Counted from the first letter of the stretch, positions 34,726 through 43,485 are shown. The stretch: 44,745 bases of DNA from Trichocoleus desertorum ATA4-8-CV12 (GCA_019358975.1 JAHHIL010000048.1:1-44745), one strand, 5' to 3'. Program-made: numbers and translations. The notes: generated from the letters alone by a model not told the origin.

Positions 34726-35370
34726 GTGAATTGGCGGCAGCAGCGTCGGCAAGACCTCGAACAGCAAATGCTGAGTATTATTAAATTGCTTGGGCAAATT
34801 GAGCAAAGGCTTATCTATGAAGAAGATCCACAGACTATTGCAAAATTAAAAGCTCAAATCAACGAACTAAAAATCCAAAGAGATGATTGTCAAATTGATT
34901 TAGACTCTTCAGGTGATGAACAAGAAAGACAAAGAAAGTTAGCTGTTAGAATGGCAGATATCACTTTTGAAGATCTAAATTTCGTAATTACTGCCTTTTT
35001 AAGACAACGAGTAGTCGCTATTGAAGATCAAAATACTTCTCTACCTACCAAGCCGGAAGAAAAAATGTCAAAAAATGGCTTAACTTCTGGCATAAAGTTG
35101 TTGTTGGACACAGGGCTCGCAAAAACAAGCGAAGTAAGGCATCTAATTGAAAATAATGCAAAGATTAACTTTCCTGATGTACCAGAGCGACTAAAATCAG
35201 CACTAAATTCTGAGTATTTTAGACTTATAGAAGAGGGTATTCGCGGTGATGATTTATTCATGCGCTTGCATGAGTTCTCAAGCTGTAACAACTCTGACTT
35301 TAGATGGCAACTAGCAGGCTTAGCAGTCTTGTGCTACTTTTTCGAAACTTGTGATGTCTTTGAGCCATGA
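34726..35370 (+). CDS. ABC-3C effector-position protein: coil module plus ABC-3C C-terminal domain
   Basis: 214 residues from a GTG at 34726 (AGGTAGGT upstream). The N-terminal 7-60 segment is the coil module (QDLEQQMLSIIKLLGQ... LIYEEDPQTIAKL... LKIQRDD) shared with the preceding protein. The C-terminal 110 residues (FPDVPERLKSALNSEYFRLI, GDDLFMRLHEFS, WQLAGLAVLCYFFETCDVFEP) match the pattern of the C-terminal domain that ABC-three-component effectors use to join the complex, as I recall it. No nuclease, protease or other effector domain is fused between them. The stop overlaps the next start (ATGA). Confidence 0.8.
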   Translation: MNWRQQRRQDLEQQMLSIIKLLGQIEQRLIYEEDPQTIAKLKAQINELKIQRDDCQIDLDSSGDEQERQRKLAVRMADITFEDLNFVITAFLRQRVVAIEDQNTSLPTKPEEKMSKNGLTSGIKLLLDTGLAKTSEVRHLIENNAKINFPDVPERLKSALNSEYFRLIEEGIRGDDLFMRLHEFSSCNNSDFRWQLAGLAVLCYFFETCDVFEP

Positions 35371-35594
35371 TTTTACCTACTAAGCACATCTCAACTCGAA
35401 ACTCATTATTAGGAGTTGGTGCTACAATTGTAGAACACTTGAACTATCCTCGGACGGTAACTTCCCTCTGGAGTGATCTCTCTAAGGTTCCAGAGGTCGC
35501 TACATTTGAGCGATTTGTTCTAGCCCTTGACCTTTTATATATGATTGGAGCAATTGAGCTAGAAGAAGGGTTGCTCCACAAGCGTCATCAATGA
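35367..35594 (+). CDS. ABC-three-component middle component (MC6-like)
   Basis: 75 residues: MILPTKHISTRNSLLGVGAT, then helices with LNYPRTVTSLWSDLS and FERFVLALDLLYMIGAIELEEGLL. This compact winged-helix-like protein has the form of the ABC-3C middle component family 6/7, which bridges the ATPase and the effector-position subunit. It overlaps by ATGA at both ends, so translation is tightly coupled on both sides. Confidence 0.85.
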   Translation: MILPTKHISTRNSLLGVGATIVEHLNYPRTVTSLWSDLSKVPEVATFERFVLALDLLYMIGAIELEEGLLHKRHQ

Positions 35595-37336
35595 TTAACG
35601 CTGTCTTTGCTAATAAAGCTTCATTTAAAGCTATTGAGTTTACACCTGGCTTTAACGTAATTCTTGCTGATCGTACAGAGACCTCTGGTGCTAGAGATTC
35701 ACGTAATGGACTTGGAAAATCAACTTTAATTGAAATCATCCACTTTTGCTTGGGTTCAAGTCCGCGAAAAGGTACAGGACTTAGAGTGTCAGCTCTGAGA
35801 GGGTGGGCTTTCAGTCTAAACCTAACTTTAGCAAATCAAGAAGTGGTTGTTACTCGAAGTGTTGATGAACCTTCCACTGTGACTATTCATGGAGACACTA
35901 GTACCTGGATCATTCAGCCAAGAACTGAGAAAAATGAAAAGTTTTTCAGAATAGAAGATTGGAAAAAAGTTCTCGGTGCATTGGTCTTTGGCTTACCAAT
36001 AGATGAAGAGAGACAATTTGCGCCTAATTTTCGTAGCTTAATTTCCTACTTCATTCGCCCTGAGAAAGATGCGTTTTCTACTCCTTTTGAATACTTCAGA
36101 AAACAACCAGAGTGGCAAAAGCAAGTTTTTAATACCTTTTTATTAGGTCTTGCTTGGGAGGATGCAAGTGATTGGCAAGGAATCAAAGAGCAAGAAAAGC
36201 TTCTTGATAGCCTTAAGAAATTGAAAAATACTAATCAAACTGGCGTCGCAACAAAGATTCTTGGTTCTTTAGGTGAGTTAGAAGCCACTAGAGTTAGAGT
36301 TGAACAACAGCTTCAGAGAAGGCGTGAAGAACTTAATAACTTTCGCGTACATCCTCAATATGCTGATCTACAGCAAGAAGCAGATCTTCTAACTGCCGAG
36401 ATTCATGAAATTACTAACGAAAACATATTTAATCGTCAAATACTAACTTTTTATCAATCAAGCCTTGAACAGGAAAGTGAACCATCTCAAAGCGACGTAG
36501 CTCGGCTATATGAGAGTGCTGGCGTTGAGCTTCCTAGTTTAGTAATTCGTCGTTTGGAAGAAGTAGAAAATTTTCATCATCAAATCGTTGAAAACCGACG
36601 TGAGTTTCTTTCAGCCGAAGTTAAGCGTCTTAGACGGACTATTACAGATTTTGATAAAATTATCAGGGAAAAAACTAACCAACGTGCCTCTAGACTTGAA
36701 GTACTGCAAACTCATGGTGCATTGGAGGAGTATACAAGGCTCCAAGAGTTATATTTAGAGACTCGATCTAGTCTAAATGATATCAATCAGCGTATTGATG
36801 AACTGCGAAAGGTCGAAGAAGGAAAAAGTTCATTACGAATAGAAAGAGAGTTATTGAAGCAGAGAGCACTTCGAGATCTCGAAGAACGTCATGCTCAAGC
36901 TGAACGAGCAATCACACTATTTAATGCAAACTCACAAGCCCTTTACGATGCTCCAGGAACTCTTGCAATTAATGTAGGTTCAAGTGGCTTTCAATTTAAT
37001 GTTGAGATTGAAAGAGATCGTAGTGAAGGCATCGGAAAGATGAAAATTTTTTGCTATGATTTGATGCTTGCACAGCTATGGTCACAACGTGATCCATCAC
37101 CAAATGTTCTCATCCATGACAGTACGATCTTTGATGGAGTAGATGAACGGCAAGTAGCTTTAGCTCTTGAATTAGCTGCTAGAGAATCAGAACGGCTTGG
37201 GTTCAAATATATTTGTACTCTTAACTCAGATATGGTTCCTTCAGCAGAATTCTCGCCTGAATTCAACTTTGATTCTTTTGTGAGACTAAGACTCACTGAT
37301 GATGAAGGGGGAAACTTGCTTGGAATCAGTTTCTAA
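35591..37336 (+). CDS. ABC-3C SMC-like ATPase (DUF2326 family)
   Basis: 581 residues. Walker A SRNGLGKSTL (about 38-46) follows an N-terminal strand set typical of SMC/RecN-like ATPases. The centre (about 200-430) is coiled coil (VRVEQQLQRRREELNNF, RLEEVENFHHQI, LRRTITDFDKIIREKTN). The C-terminal DUF2326 region has MKIFCYDLMLAQLW and the Walker B segment VLIHDSTIFDGVDERQ (506-521), then LGFKYICTLNSDMVPS. This is the ATP-driven sensor/switch of ABC-3C systems, which are predicted to recognise nucleic-acid disturbance and release an effector. It is the last gene of the operon. The coding sequence has no HIP1 site and is A+T-rich. Confidence 0.88.
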   Translation: MINAVFANKASFKAIEFTPGFNVILADRTETSGARDSRNGLGKSTLIEIIHFCLGSSPRKGTGLRVSALRGWAFSLNLTLANQEVVVTRSVDEPSTVTIHGDTSTWIIQPRTEKNEKFFRIEDWKKVLGALVFGLPIDEERQFAPNFRSLISYFIRPEKDAFSTPFEYFRKQPEWQKQVFNTFLLGLAWEDASDWQGIKEQEKLLDSLKKLKNTNQTGVATKILGSLGELEATRVRVEQQLQRRREELNNFRVHPQYADLQQEADLLTAEIHEITNENIFNRQILTFYQSSLEQESEPSQSDVARLYESAGVELPSLVIRRLEEVENFHHQIVENRREFLSAEVKRLRRTITDFDKIIREKTNQRASRLEVLQTHGALEEYTRLQELYLETRSSLNDINQRIDELRKVEEGKSSLRIERELLKQRALRDLEERHAQAERAITLFNANSQALYDAPGTLAINVGSSGFQFNVEIERDRSEGIGKMKIFCYDLMLAQLWSQRDPSPNVLIHDSTIFDGVDERQVALALELAARESERLGFKYICTLNSDMVPSAEFSPEFNFDSFVRLRLTDDEGGNLLGISF

Positions 37337-37399
37337 TGATGTAAACAGTTCAGTTAGTGAAAGACAGGTTATTAGCGATCGCGCCTTCTTCTTAAACTA

Positions 37400-37786
37400 T
37401 TACTGTGCCGCCAAAACCTGAGCAACCGTTAGCTTCAAAGCAGGAAATGTCGGAGATTGGATGATAGATTCATCCGTAAAGATTGCCTCATCATAACGAC
37501 CTTCATTCAACTGGCAGGTCGTTACTTTTGCCTCTAGCGGATCAACAATCCAATACTCAGGAATTTCTAAAACACTATACTCGCTGTACTTAGCCCGATA
37601 ATCTGCCGATTTGGTAGACTCACTCACCACTTCCACAACCAACAACGGAGGGGGTTCACTCAAGTTAATCACAGCCTCTCGATCGGCCATTGCTTCCCAT
37701 TGAGCGATCGCTAAAACTGTGACATCAGGAATTCTAGACGTATCCCAACGCCCGCCACGAGGTGCTTGTTTTTCAACATCAGCCTT
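37400..37786 (-). pseudogene. 5'-truncated Uma2-family endonuclease
   Basis: A complete ORF from an ATG at 37690 gives only 96 residues. Homology continues upstream in frame to 37786 (GGRWDTSRIPDVTVLAIAQW), where a stop codon (37787-37789) interrupts it, seven bases from the 3' end of tRNA-Val. The retained part includes the PD-(D/E)xK pieces PDVTV, LLVVEVVSEST and the K/EY region of IPEYWIVDP. About the first 60-80 residues of a normal 190-residue Uma2 are missing. Rearrangement at the tRNA end is the likely cause. Confidence 0.8.
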
Positions 37787-37793
37787 TCAAAAT

Positions 37794-37864
37794 GGGCGAT
37801 ACTGGTTTCGAACCAGTGACCTCTTCCGTGTGAAGGAAGCGCGCTACCACTGTGCTAATCGCCC
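37794..37864 (-). tRNA. trnV: tRNA-Val (CAC)
   Basis: 71-base cloverleaf on the minus strand: acceptor GGGCGAT/ATCGCCC, anticodon stem CTTCC/GGAAG with loop TTCACAC (anticodon CAC), T arm ACTGG-TTCGAAA-CCAGT. One A-C mismatch occurs in the D stem (GCAC/GCGC). No CCA is encoded. The 3' end points toward the truncated Uma2 and ABC-3C region. Confidence 0.9.
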
Positions 37865-37918
37865 GTGAACTCCTAATTTACCACAGGCAGGGAGCAGGAA
37901 CAATTAGCGAAGTGAGAA

Positions 37919-38650
37919 TTAAGCGCCTTGGGGGTATTCATCCCACAGTGCGGTGGTCTGGCGCAAGCTGCGGTGATCGCCATTGCCAATAATGAGGTGG
38001 TCTAGCAAGGGAATCGCTAAGAACTGTGCTCCCATCAGCAATTGGCGAGTTAAGGCGATATCTTCCGTGCTAGGTTCGGTGCTGCCCGAAGGATGGTTAT
38101 GAGCCACAATCACGCGAGTTGCGCCTTGGCGAATCACTTCGCGAAAAATATCTCTGGGGTGAGCTAAAGTTTCGGTTGCAGTGCCGATGGTGATCACTTG
38201 TGTCCCCAGTAAGCGATGCTTCACATCGAGGAGGATCACGGCAAAGCGTTCTTGGTTCTGCCACATTAAGTCGTGGCTCAGAGCAGCGGCGGCAGATTCA
38301 GGACTATCGATCACAGTGCGCTCTCCAGGTCTAGATTGAAATGTTCGCTTCCCTAACTCGATCGCCGCCAAAATCGTGGTTGCCTTGGCTGGCCCAATAC
38401 CAGAAATTTTGGTTAAATCCAGCGCATTCACATCGCGCAGCACTTCCAGCGGGTCGCGTTGGTGCTGGCTGAGTTCTTGCAGAATATATTGGCCCAAGCC
38501 GATCGCTGATAGTTTTCCTGGCCCCTGACCTGTCCCTAGCAAAATGGCGAGTAACTCAGCTGTAGCTAACCCTTTAGCCCCTTGCATCAAGAGTCGCTCC
38601 CGTGGGCGTTCATTGGTCGGTAGATCAGCAACCCTGAGGCAGTAGGTCAT
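37919..38650 (-). CDS. radC: RadC-type JAB domain protein
   Basis: 243 residues from the ATG at 38650 ([21 protein letters not shown]); an upstream ATG at 38671 is also in frame. An N-terminal helix-hairpin-helix region ([24 protein letters not shown]) is followed by the MPN/JAB domain with the intact metal motif [14 protein letters not shown]. RadC proteins are historically called DNA repair proteins, but their role is uncertain and many accompany mobile islands. It lies just beyond tRNA-Val. Confidence 0.93.
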   Translation of the reverse strand: MTYCLRVADLPTNERPRERLLMQGAKGLATAELLAILLGTGQGPGKLSAIGLGQYILQELSQHQRDPLEVLRDVNALDLTKISGIGPAKATTILAAIELGKRTFQSRPGERTVIDSPESAAAALSHDLMWQNQERFAVILLDVKHRLLGTQVITIGTATETLAHPRDIFREVIRQGATRVIVAHNHPSGSTEPSTEDIALTRQLLMGAQFLAIPLLDHLIIGNGDHRSLRQTTALWDEYPQGA

Positions 38651-38948
38651 AGAAATGTACGCATCACTCAACCATCGTCTTTTCAGTTATCCCGATTCAG
38701 GCCGCTCAATTGACACAAAGGACAGTGGAGCGTTGAAAGTAGATTGAATGCTAGTTAATCGCTACCTCTCTTGATCCTTTTCCAGTCTGTCTATCGGCCT
38801 TAAGGCTGAGCCTGCTCTGTCTAGGAACTTCCGCCTGGAGACCGAAGACCTTCGACTGGAACTAGGGTTGAGTATAAAGGAGAGCGATCGCTGATTTAAT
38901 CGCCCCTGTTTATCTCTACTTTTTTAACAACGACTTAGGAGCCTGTTA

Positions 38949-39479
38949 GTGACCACCCAATATTCCATGCCGCCAGAGGAGCTGAAGTCAGCCAACCTGC
39001 ACACTCCTACGGATCTGGATGAGCAAATGATCGATAAGGTCTTGGAAGAAGCCAACCGAGCGATTGACCAAGGTAAGGCAGGCGTCGGAGCCTTGATTTT
39101 ATGGCGTGGCGAAATCTTGGCTTTAGGACACAACACGTTTGAAGAAACAGGCGACATGACCGCTCATGGTGAGATGACGGTGCTACGTCAAGCGGCTAGA
39201 CGTTTGAGCCAGATGAGCGCAGAGGAGAAAGCAGATCTCAGCATCTACGTCACCTTAGAACCTTGCTTGATGTGCTTGTCAGCTATTTCGTTTGTGGGCA
39301 TTAAGCGCGTGGTCTATTCGGCCTTAGCGGAGGATGCCAATGAGGAGCAATGGGTAGCGCGTGGCATCAGTCTTGATAAGCTCAACTCTTCCCTGGTCAG
39401 GGGGCCGTTAGAGTTGGTAGCTGGAGTTAAACGGGAAGCTGGTAAAGCGATTTTGGCCCGAATGCACAAACGCTCGTGA
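38949..39479 (+). CDS. Nucleoside/cytidine deaminase family protein
   Basis: 176 residues from a GTG at 38949 behind TTAGGAG. Zinc-dependent deaminase fold with the motifs HGE (73-75, in place of the common HAE) and PCLMC (105-109), plus GAGVGALIL-like N-terminal strand (KAGVGALILWRGEILALGHN). It is longer than TadA at the N-terminus and has an added C-terminal segment. It probably deaminates a free nucleoside or base, such as guanine or cytosine; the substrate is not determinable. Confidence 0.87.
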   Translation: MTTQYSMPPEELKSANLHTPTDLDEQMIDKVLEEANRAIDQGKAGVGALILWRGEILALGHNTFEETGDMTAHGEMTVLRQAARRLSQMSAEEKADLSIYVTLEPCLMCLSAISFVGIKRVVYSALAEDANEEQWVARGISLDKLNSSLVRGPLELVAGVKREAGKAILARMHKRS

Positions 39480-39623
39480 GGCTAAGTTGCTTCCACTTCG
39501 GGCATCAGATCCGGGCATAAGAGAGAAAACGTAACAAGAATTTTGTAACTTACGCAATCTGGCTCAAGCCACATCTGGTAAATTTGGGCATGCTAGGACA
39601 AGAAGCGATCGGGAGCTTTTAGC

Positions 39624-39776
39624 ATGTCTATCGTGCCCAATAGTATTAGCCGCAAGGAACTACTCAAGCTGTGGGTTGATACTCTCTCTGGTTTGACCCC
39701 AGAACAAAAAGATATTGTGTTGGATGCCTTTACTCAACTCCATCGAGTTGCAGCTTTTGAGCACCAGCTAACTTGA
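39624..39776 (+). CDS. Small hypothetical protein, 50 aa
   Basis: Reads MSIVPNSISRKELLKLWVDT, then LSGLTPEQKDIVLDAFTQLH and RVAAFEHQLT. It is soluble and helical, with GGGAG 8 bases upstream. No family is recognised. The coding character (acidic/helical, HIP1-related CGATCG upstream) supports a real gene. It converges on the phosphoribulokinase-like gene, with stops 16 bases apart. Confidence 0.55.
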   Translation: MSIVPNSISRKELLKLWVDTLSGLTPEQKDIVLDAFTQLHRVAAFEHQLT

Positions 39777-39792
39777 TGGAGTTGTTGGCGGA

Positions 39793-40731
39793 TTAATACC
39801 CCTGAGCCGCTACTAACATGTGGTAGGCAACTAACAACTGAGTCAGCGCTAAGGGGTTACTTTGTAACATTTCTCCCGTTGTCCCTGCAATCTTGCCCAA
39901 CTCAGGGTTGATTTCGCGATCGCAGAAATGCCCCATTTGCGGCATTTCGTTACACAGAATTGTTTCTAGATCGTGGACCTGTTCCTGCGTAGCTTGTCCT
40001 GCTACCTCTAAGACATCCACTGGTTTGCCCATATCGCGATCGAGTCCTAGGCTAACGGCAGGCATAGGATCGGGACTGCGTTGGTTCAAGATCTGGCTAA
40101 ATTCTGGGTGCGGAATGGTGGGTCTGAGGACGAGACGGACGTTTAGATGTGAGTTGGTTTCCTCTGAAGTCGTCTCTGGCGGATAGAAGCTAACCACCAC
40201 GTCAGCCCATTGCCGTTGGGGTCGGATAAACTCCTCGGAGTCTGGCTCTCTTTTTTCTAGTTCAGCCAGGACTTGGTCTTTGCTATAGCCTCGCTTGAGT
40301 GTGTCCCGCTTTACCTTCCACTGTGTCCGCAGAGGCTCTGGCGGCGCTAGATAAACTTTGACATCGTAGCAATCACGAGCTTCGCGGGTTGAGTAGCCCA
40401 GCAACCCTTCCACTACAACATAGCGGCTCGGTTTGATGTAGACAGGAGCTTCGAAGGTGCCTGTTTTGTGGCTATAAATCGGCTTCAGGATCGGTTGGCC
40501 TGAGCGCAGTAGAGCGAGGTGCTGCTGCATGATGTCGAGATGGTTGCAGTCAGGATGTAGCGCCGTAATGCCCATCTCAGCTCGCTGGCGGCGATCGTAA
40601 CGGTGGTAGTCATCGGTACAAATGACCGTGACATTCTCTGGGCCTAGAACCTGAGCAATTCCTTTGGTCAAGGTGGTTTTTCCGGCGGCACTATCTCCCA
40701 CAATGCCAAGGATGATCGGACGTTCTGACAT
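39793..40731 (-). CDS. Phosphoribulokinase-like kinase (paralogue lacking regulatory Cys)
   Basis: 312 residues from the ATG at 40731, which has GGGAGGAA just upstream; the open frame extends to 40830 but without a ribosome binding site. P-loop GDSAAGKTT (12-20), VICTDDYHRYDR with the catalytic DD (40-41), RQRAEMGITALHPDCNHLD, IYSHKTGTFEAP and VVEGLLGY match PRK. The canonical cyanobacterial enzyme has Cys in GDSGCGKS and a C-terminal Cys pair for thioredoxin control; here the first is Ala16 and the pair is absent. It may be a redox-independent ribulose-5-phosphate kinase or a kinase for another sugar phosphate or nucleoside. Confidence 0.85.
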   Translation of the reverse strand: MSERPIILGIVGDSAAGKTTLTKGIAQVLGPENVTVICTDDYHRYDRRQRAEMGITALHPDCNHLDIMQQHLALLRSGQPILKPIYSHKTGTFEAPVYIKPSRYVVVEGLLGYSTREARDCYDVKVYLAPPEPLRTQWKVKRDTLKRGYSKDQVLAELEKREPDSEEFIRPQRQWADVVVSFYPPETTSEETNSHLNVRLVLRPTIPHPEFSQILNQRSPDPMPAVSLGLDRDMGKPVDVLEVAGQATQEQVHDLETILCNEMPQMGHFCDREINPELGKIAGTTGEMLQSNPLALTQLLVAYHMLVAAQGY

Positions 40732-40995
40732 GGTTCCTCCCAGATAAGAGCCGCCTGTGCAGTTGCTCGAAATTGGTCTCATTGTAGGCAGGAATACCAG
40801 GGGAAGCAATGTGACGTAGTTCAAATACAAGTTTGGGGCATTAACTTGAGGGTCAGATTCAAGAGTTGACCAACTCAGTACCGTACTGTCGGAAGAGTCG
40901 ATTTTCTTTCAGCCGATAGAGACTAGAAGAGATAAAAGTTTGTCACTTTAAGAACAAGACTTCAGTAATTTCTTTAAAGCGATTGGTAAAAACCT

Positions 40996-41880
40996 ATGTT
41001 TGGGGCGAATCAAATCAAGACGGCATCTCTTTTGGGTTTGCTGAGTGGGCTGATTGTTTTAGGTGCTTATTATCTAGTGGGTAATGAGCAAGGGCTGTTT
41101 TTAGGGTTGGGGATTGCTGCCTTTACCAGTTTTAGCTCTTGGTATTACTCAGATAAGGCCGCCTTGGCTGCGTACCAAGCACAGCCCTTAGCCCGTGAGG
41201 AAGCTCCAGAACTTTATGACATGGTGGCTTCGTTGAGCGATCGCGCTGACATTCCGATGCCAAAGTTGTTTCTAGTGCCGACCGAATCGCCCAATGCGTT
41301 TGCCACAGGTCGTGACCCAGAGCACTCGGCGATCGCGGTGACTCAAGGCATTGTTAACTTGCTCTCTCGCGAAGAACTCGAAGGAGTGATTGCCCACGAG
41401 CTGACTCATGTCCGTAACCGAGACACGCTGACTCAAGCGGTAGCAGGTACTTTGGCGGGGGCGATTACCTTTCTCGGTCGCATCCTCACCTTTGGTGCTT
41501 TGTACGGCCCTGTGACTCGTGACACTCGTCGGGGTGGTAACCCGTTTGCCATTTTATTTTTGATTATCTTGGCTCCCTTGGCCGCAGGTTTAATTCAGTT
41601 CGCTATTTCTCGGACTAGAGAATTTGCCGCAGACCAAGGCTCAGCCGAGATCACTGGTAACCCTGCTGCGTTAGCCAGCGCCCTAGAGAAGCTGGAAGAG
41701 ATGGGTCTTCGCATTCCCATGAATGGCAATCCTGCTCTATCTCCCTTGCTTATTATCAATCCACTCTCAGCTCAAGGGTTACAGTCTCTTTTTCGCACTC
41801 ACCCACCTACCGAGGAGCGAATCAAGCGCTTGCTAGAACTAGCCCAACAAAAGCAAGCCGTGACTCCAGCCTTGGTTTAG
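40996..41880 (+). CDS. htpX: M48 zinc metalloprotease HtpX
   Basis: 294 residues, inner-membrane quality-control protease. Two N-terminal membrane helices (about 8-47) are followed by the zinc motif HELTH (134-138), two further membrane segments (about 147-172 and 184-205), and the third-ligand region SRTREFAADQGSAEITG. The C-terminal FRTHPPTEERIKRL is typical. It has its own terminator at 41943-41983. Confidence 0.94.
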   Translation: MFGANQIKTASLLGLLSGLIVLGAYYLVGNEQGLFLGLGIAAFTSFSSWYYSDKAALAAYQAQPLAREEAPELYDMVASLSDRADIPMPKLFLVPTESPNAFATGRDPEHSAIAVTQGIVNLLSREELEGVIAHELTHVRNRDTLTQAVAGTLAGAITFLGRILTFGALYGPVTRDTRRGGNPFAILFLIILAPLAAGLIQFAISRTREFAADQGSAEITGNPAALASALEKLEEMGLRIPMNGNPALSPLLIINPLSAQGLQSLFRTHPPTEERIKRLLELAQQKQAVTPALV

Positions 41881-41942
41881 CCGTCTGCGCAGGAGCTTGA
41901 TATCAAATTCTGCAAACCCTAAAAGCAAACTTGCAAAGTCAA

Positions 41943-41983
41943 CAAAAAAACCACCGTCTTTAAGCAAGCGGTGGTTTTTTGTT
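41943..41983 (+). terminator. Terminator after htpX
   Basis: CAAAAAAACCACCG (41943-41956) pairs with CGGTGGTTTTTTG (41969-41981), with the arm itself supplying the T run. It can act in both directions. Confidence 0.88.
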
Positions 41984-42150
41984 GGTCTGTTGCACTTTTC
42001 GAACTCGCTTAAGTGGCTAACCTACCCTTAGATAGATAACCATATAGCAGCTGCAAAGATAATTTTTTATTAAATTTAGAGAGAGACAATTAGAAAAGTG
42101 CTTTCTAATTTCTAACTAGAGCGATCGCGTCCCTAAACCATCTAAACGAT

Positions 42151-42429
42151 TTAAGGCAGTGATTGTGAGGAGTCGCTAGGATTAACCTCCGGGGGAAAGA
42201 CAAATAGCTCTTTGCCCGCGAGCAAAGCTCTACGGTGCAGTGCGATCGCCTCTGCCAAACGACAAAACATAATTGGAATCCATCTGCCACTGTAAAAGTA
42301 GACAACGACTTCATGGGTTGTGTACTCTGCCAACGGGAGTGGACTTCGCCAAGGCGAAATCACCCTAACATCACCTCCAAAGCAATCATGCTTAAATTTT
42401 GAGCTGAAGAAATAATTTCTGTCGCCCAC
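42151..42429 (-). CDS. Possible hypothetical protein, 92 aa
   Basis: The frame starts at a GTG (42429) without a clear ribosome binding site. The product has protein-like character (ISPWRSPLPLAEYTTHEVVVYF, RLAEAIALHRRALLAGKELFVFPPEVN), including a HIP1 site read as AIA, as in many genes here. No family is recognised. It lies in an otherwise empty 530-bp region, so it may equally be chance. Confidence 0.4.
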   Translation of the reverse strand: MGDRNYFFSSKFKHDCFGGDVRVISPWRSPLPLAEYTTHEVVVYFYSGRWIPIMFCRLAEAIALHRRALLAGKELFVFPPEVNPSDSSQSLP

Positions 42430-42513
42430 CGTAAGTATTAAGTTTTAAGTTTCTGGAATAAACGGATAGCGATCGCTGCTTCAGAGTTAATGGTTTAGCA
42501 GGATAGAGCAGCC

Positions 42514-43485
42514 ATGACACAGACAGCAGCTTGGGACATTGTGGTAGTGGGTAGCGCCAATAGTGATTACTTGATTCGCGGCCCCAAACTGCCACAACCC
42601 GGAGAAACGATTCAAGGAGAAACATTTCTAGCGGCACCTGGCGGAAAAGGTGCTAACCAAGCAGTTGCGGTGGCTCGTTTAGGTGCTCGTGTTGCCTTTG
42701 TCGCTCGCATTGGTCAAGATGAGCGAGGCCAAACCTTAATTGCAAATCTGCAAGCCCAAGGGGTTGATACTCGTTATTTAATTCAAGATCCGCACGCTGC
42801 CACTGGAGTGGCGCTGATTATGGTGGGGCAGGGGGGTGAAAAACAGATTCTGACTGCTCCCGGTGCAAACCATCAGCTAGGAATTGCAGATATTGAGGCC
42901 GCCCAAGCCGCGATCGCCTCGACGAAAGTGGTTTTGGCTCAACTGGAATCGCCTTTAGCCATAGTGCAGGCAGCGTTTCAGCTGGCTCGTGAAGCAGGGG
43001 CTCGGACAGTCCTCGATCCTGCTCCGGCTGTGCCTCTCTCTGATGAGCTTCTGCAACTGATTGATCTGATTCGCCCCAACTCCTCAGAAGCAGAGGTGAT
43101 CACGGGGGTGAAAGTCACAGACCCAGATTCTGCTCGTCAGGCAGCTGCCATTCTACTTCAGCGAGGCCTAGGAGCAGTGGCAGTGCAAGCGGGGGATGCG
43201 GGTAATTTGTTGATTTGGCCAGAGGGAGAATGTTGGTTGCCCAAGGTGCCTGTGCAGAGTATTGATGCCACAGGAGCAGGAGATGCTTTTGCTGCGGCGA
43301 TCGCGGTGGCTCTAGCCGAAAATCGGCCTTGGTCAGAGGCAGGGCGGTTTGCTAATGCCGCAGCGGCGATCGCCACGACAGGCTTTGGGGCACAAACGGC
43401 CTTACCCACTAGGGCAGCAATTATGAATTTGCTAGCGACGAACCCAGCTTCATCTCCTGTTCAATCTCCTTCTGGAGATAGGTGA
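42514..43485 (+). CDS. rbsK: Ribokinase (PfkB family)
   Basis: 323-residue sugar kinase that makes ribose-5-phosphate from ribose and ATP. PfkB motif 1 is PGGKGANQAVAVARLGARVAFVA-like (AAPGGKGANQAVAVARLGA). Motif 2 is IDATGAGDAFAAAIA with the catalytic base Asp257. The substrate-binding GSANSDYLIRGPKLPQPGETI at the N-terminus favours ribose. No ribose transporter is adjacent. The rhodopsin-transducer homologue and a CAP protein follow on the same strand. Confidence 0.92.
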   Translation: MTQTAAWDIVVVGSANSDYLIRGPKLPQPGETIQGETFLAAPGGKGANQAVAVARLGARVAFVARIGQDERGQTLIANLQAQGVDTRYLIQDPHAATGVALIMVGQGGEKQILTAPGANHQLGIADIEAAQAAIASTKVVLAQLESPLAIVQAAFQLAREAGARTVLDPAPAVPLSDELLQLIDLIRPNSSEAEVITGVKVTDPDSARQAAAILLQRGLGAVAVQAGDAGNLLIWPEGECWLPKVPVQSIDATGAGDAFAAAIAVALAENRPWSEAGRFANAAAAIATTGFGAQTALPTRAAIMNLLATNPASSPVQSPSGDR

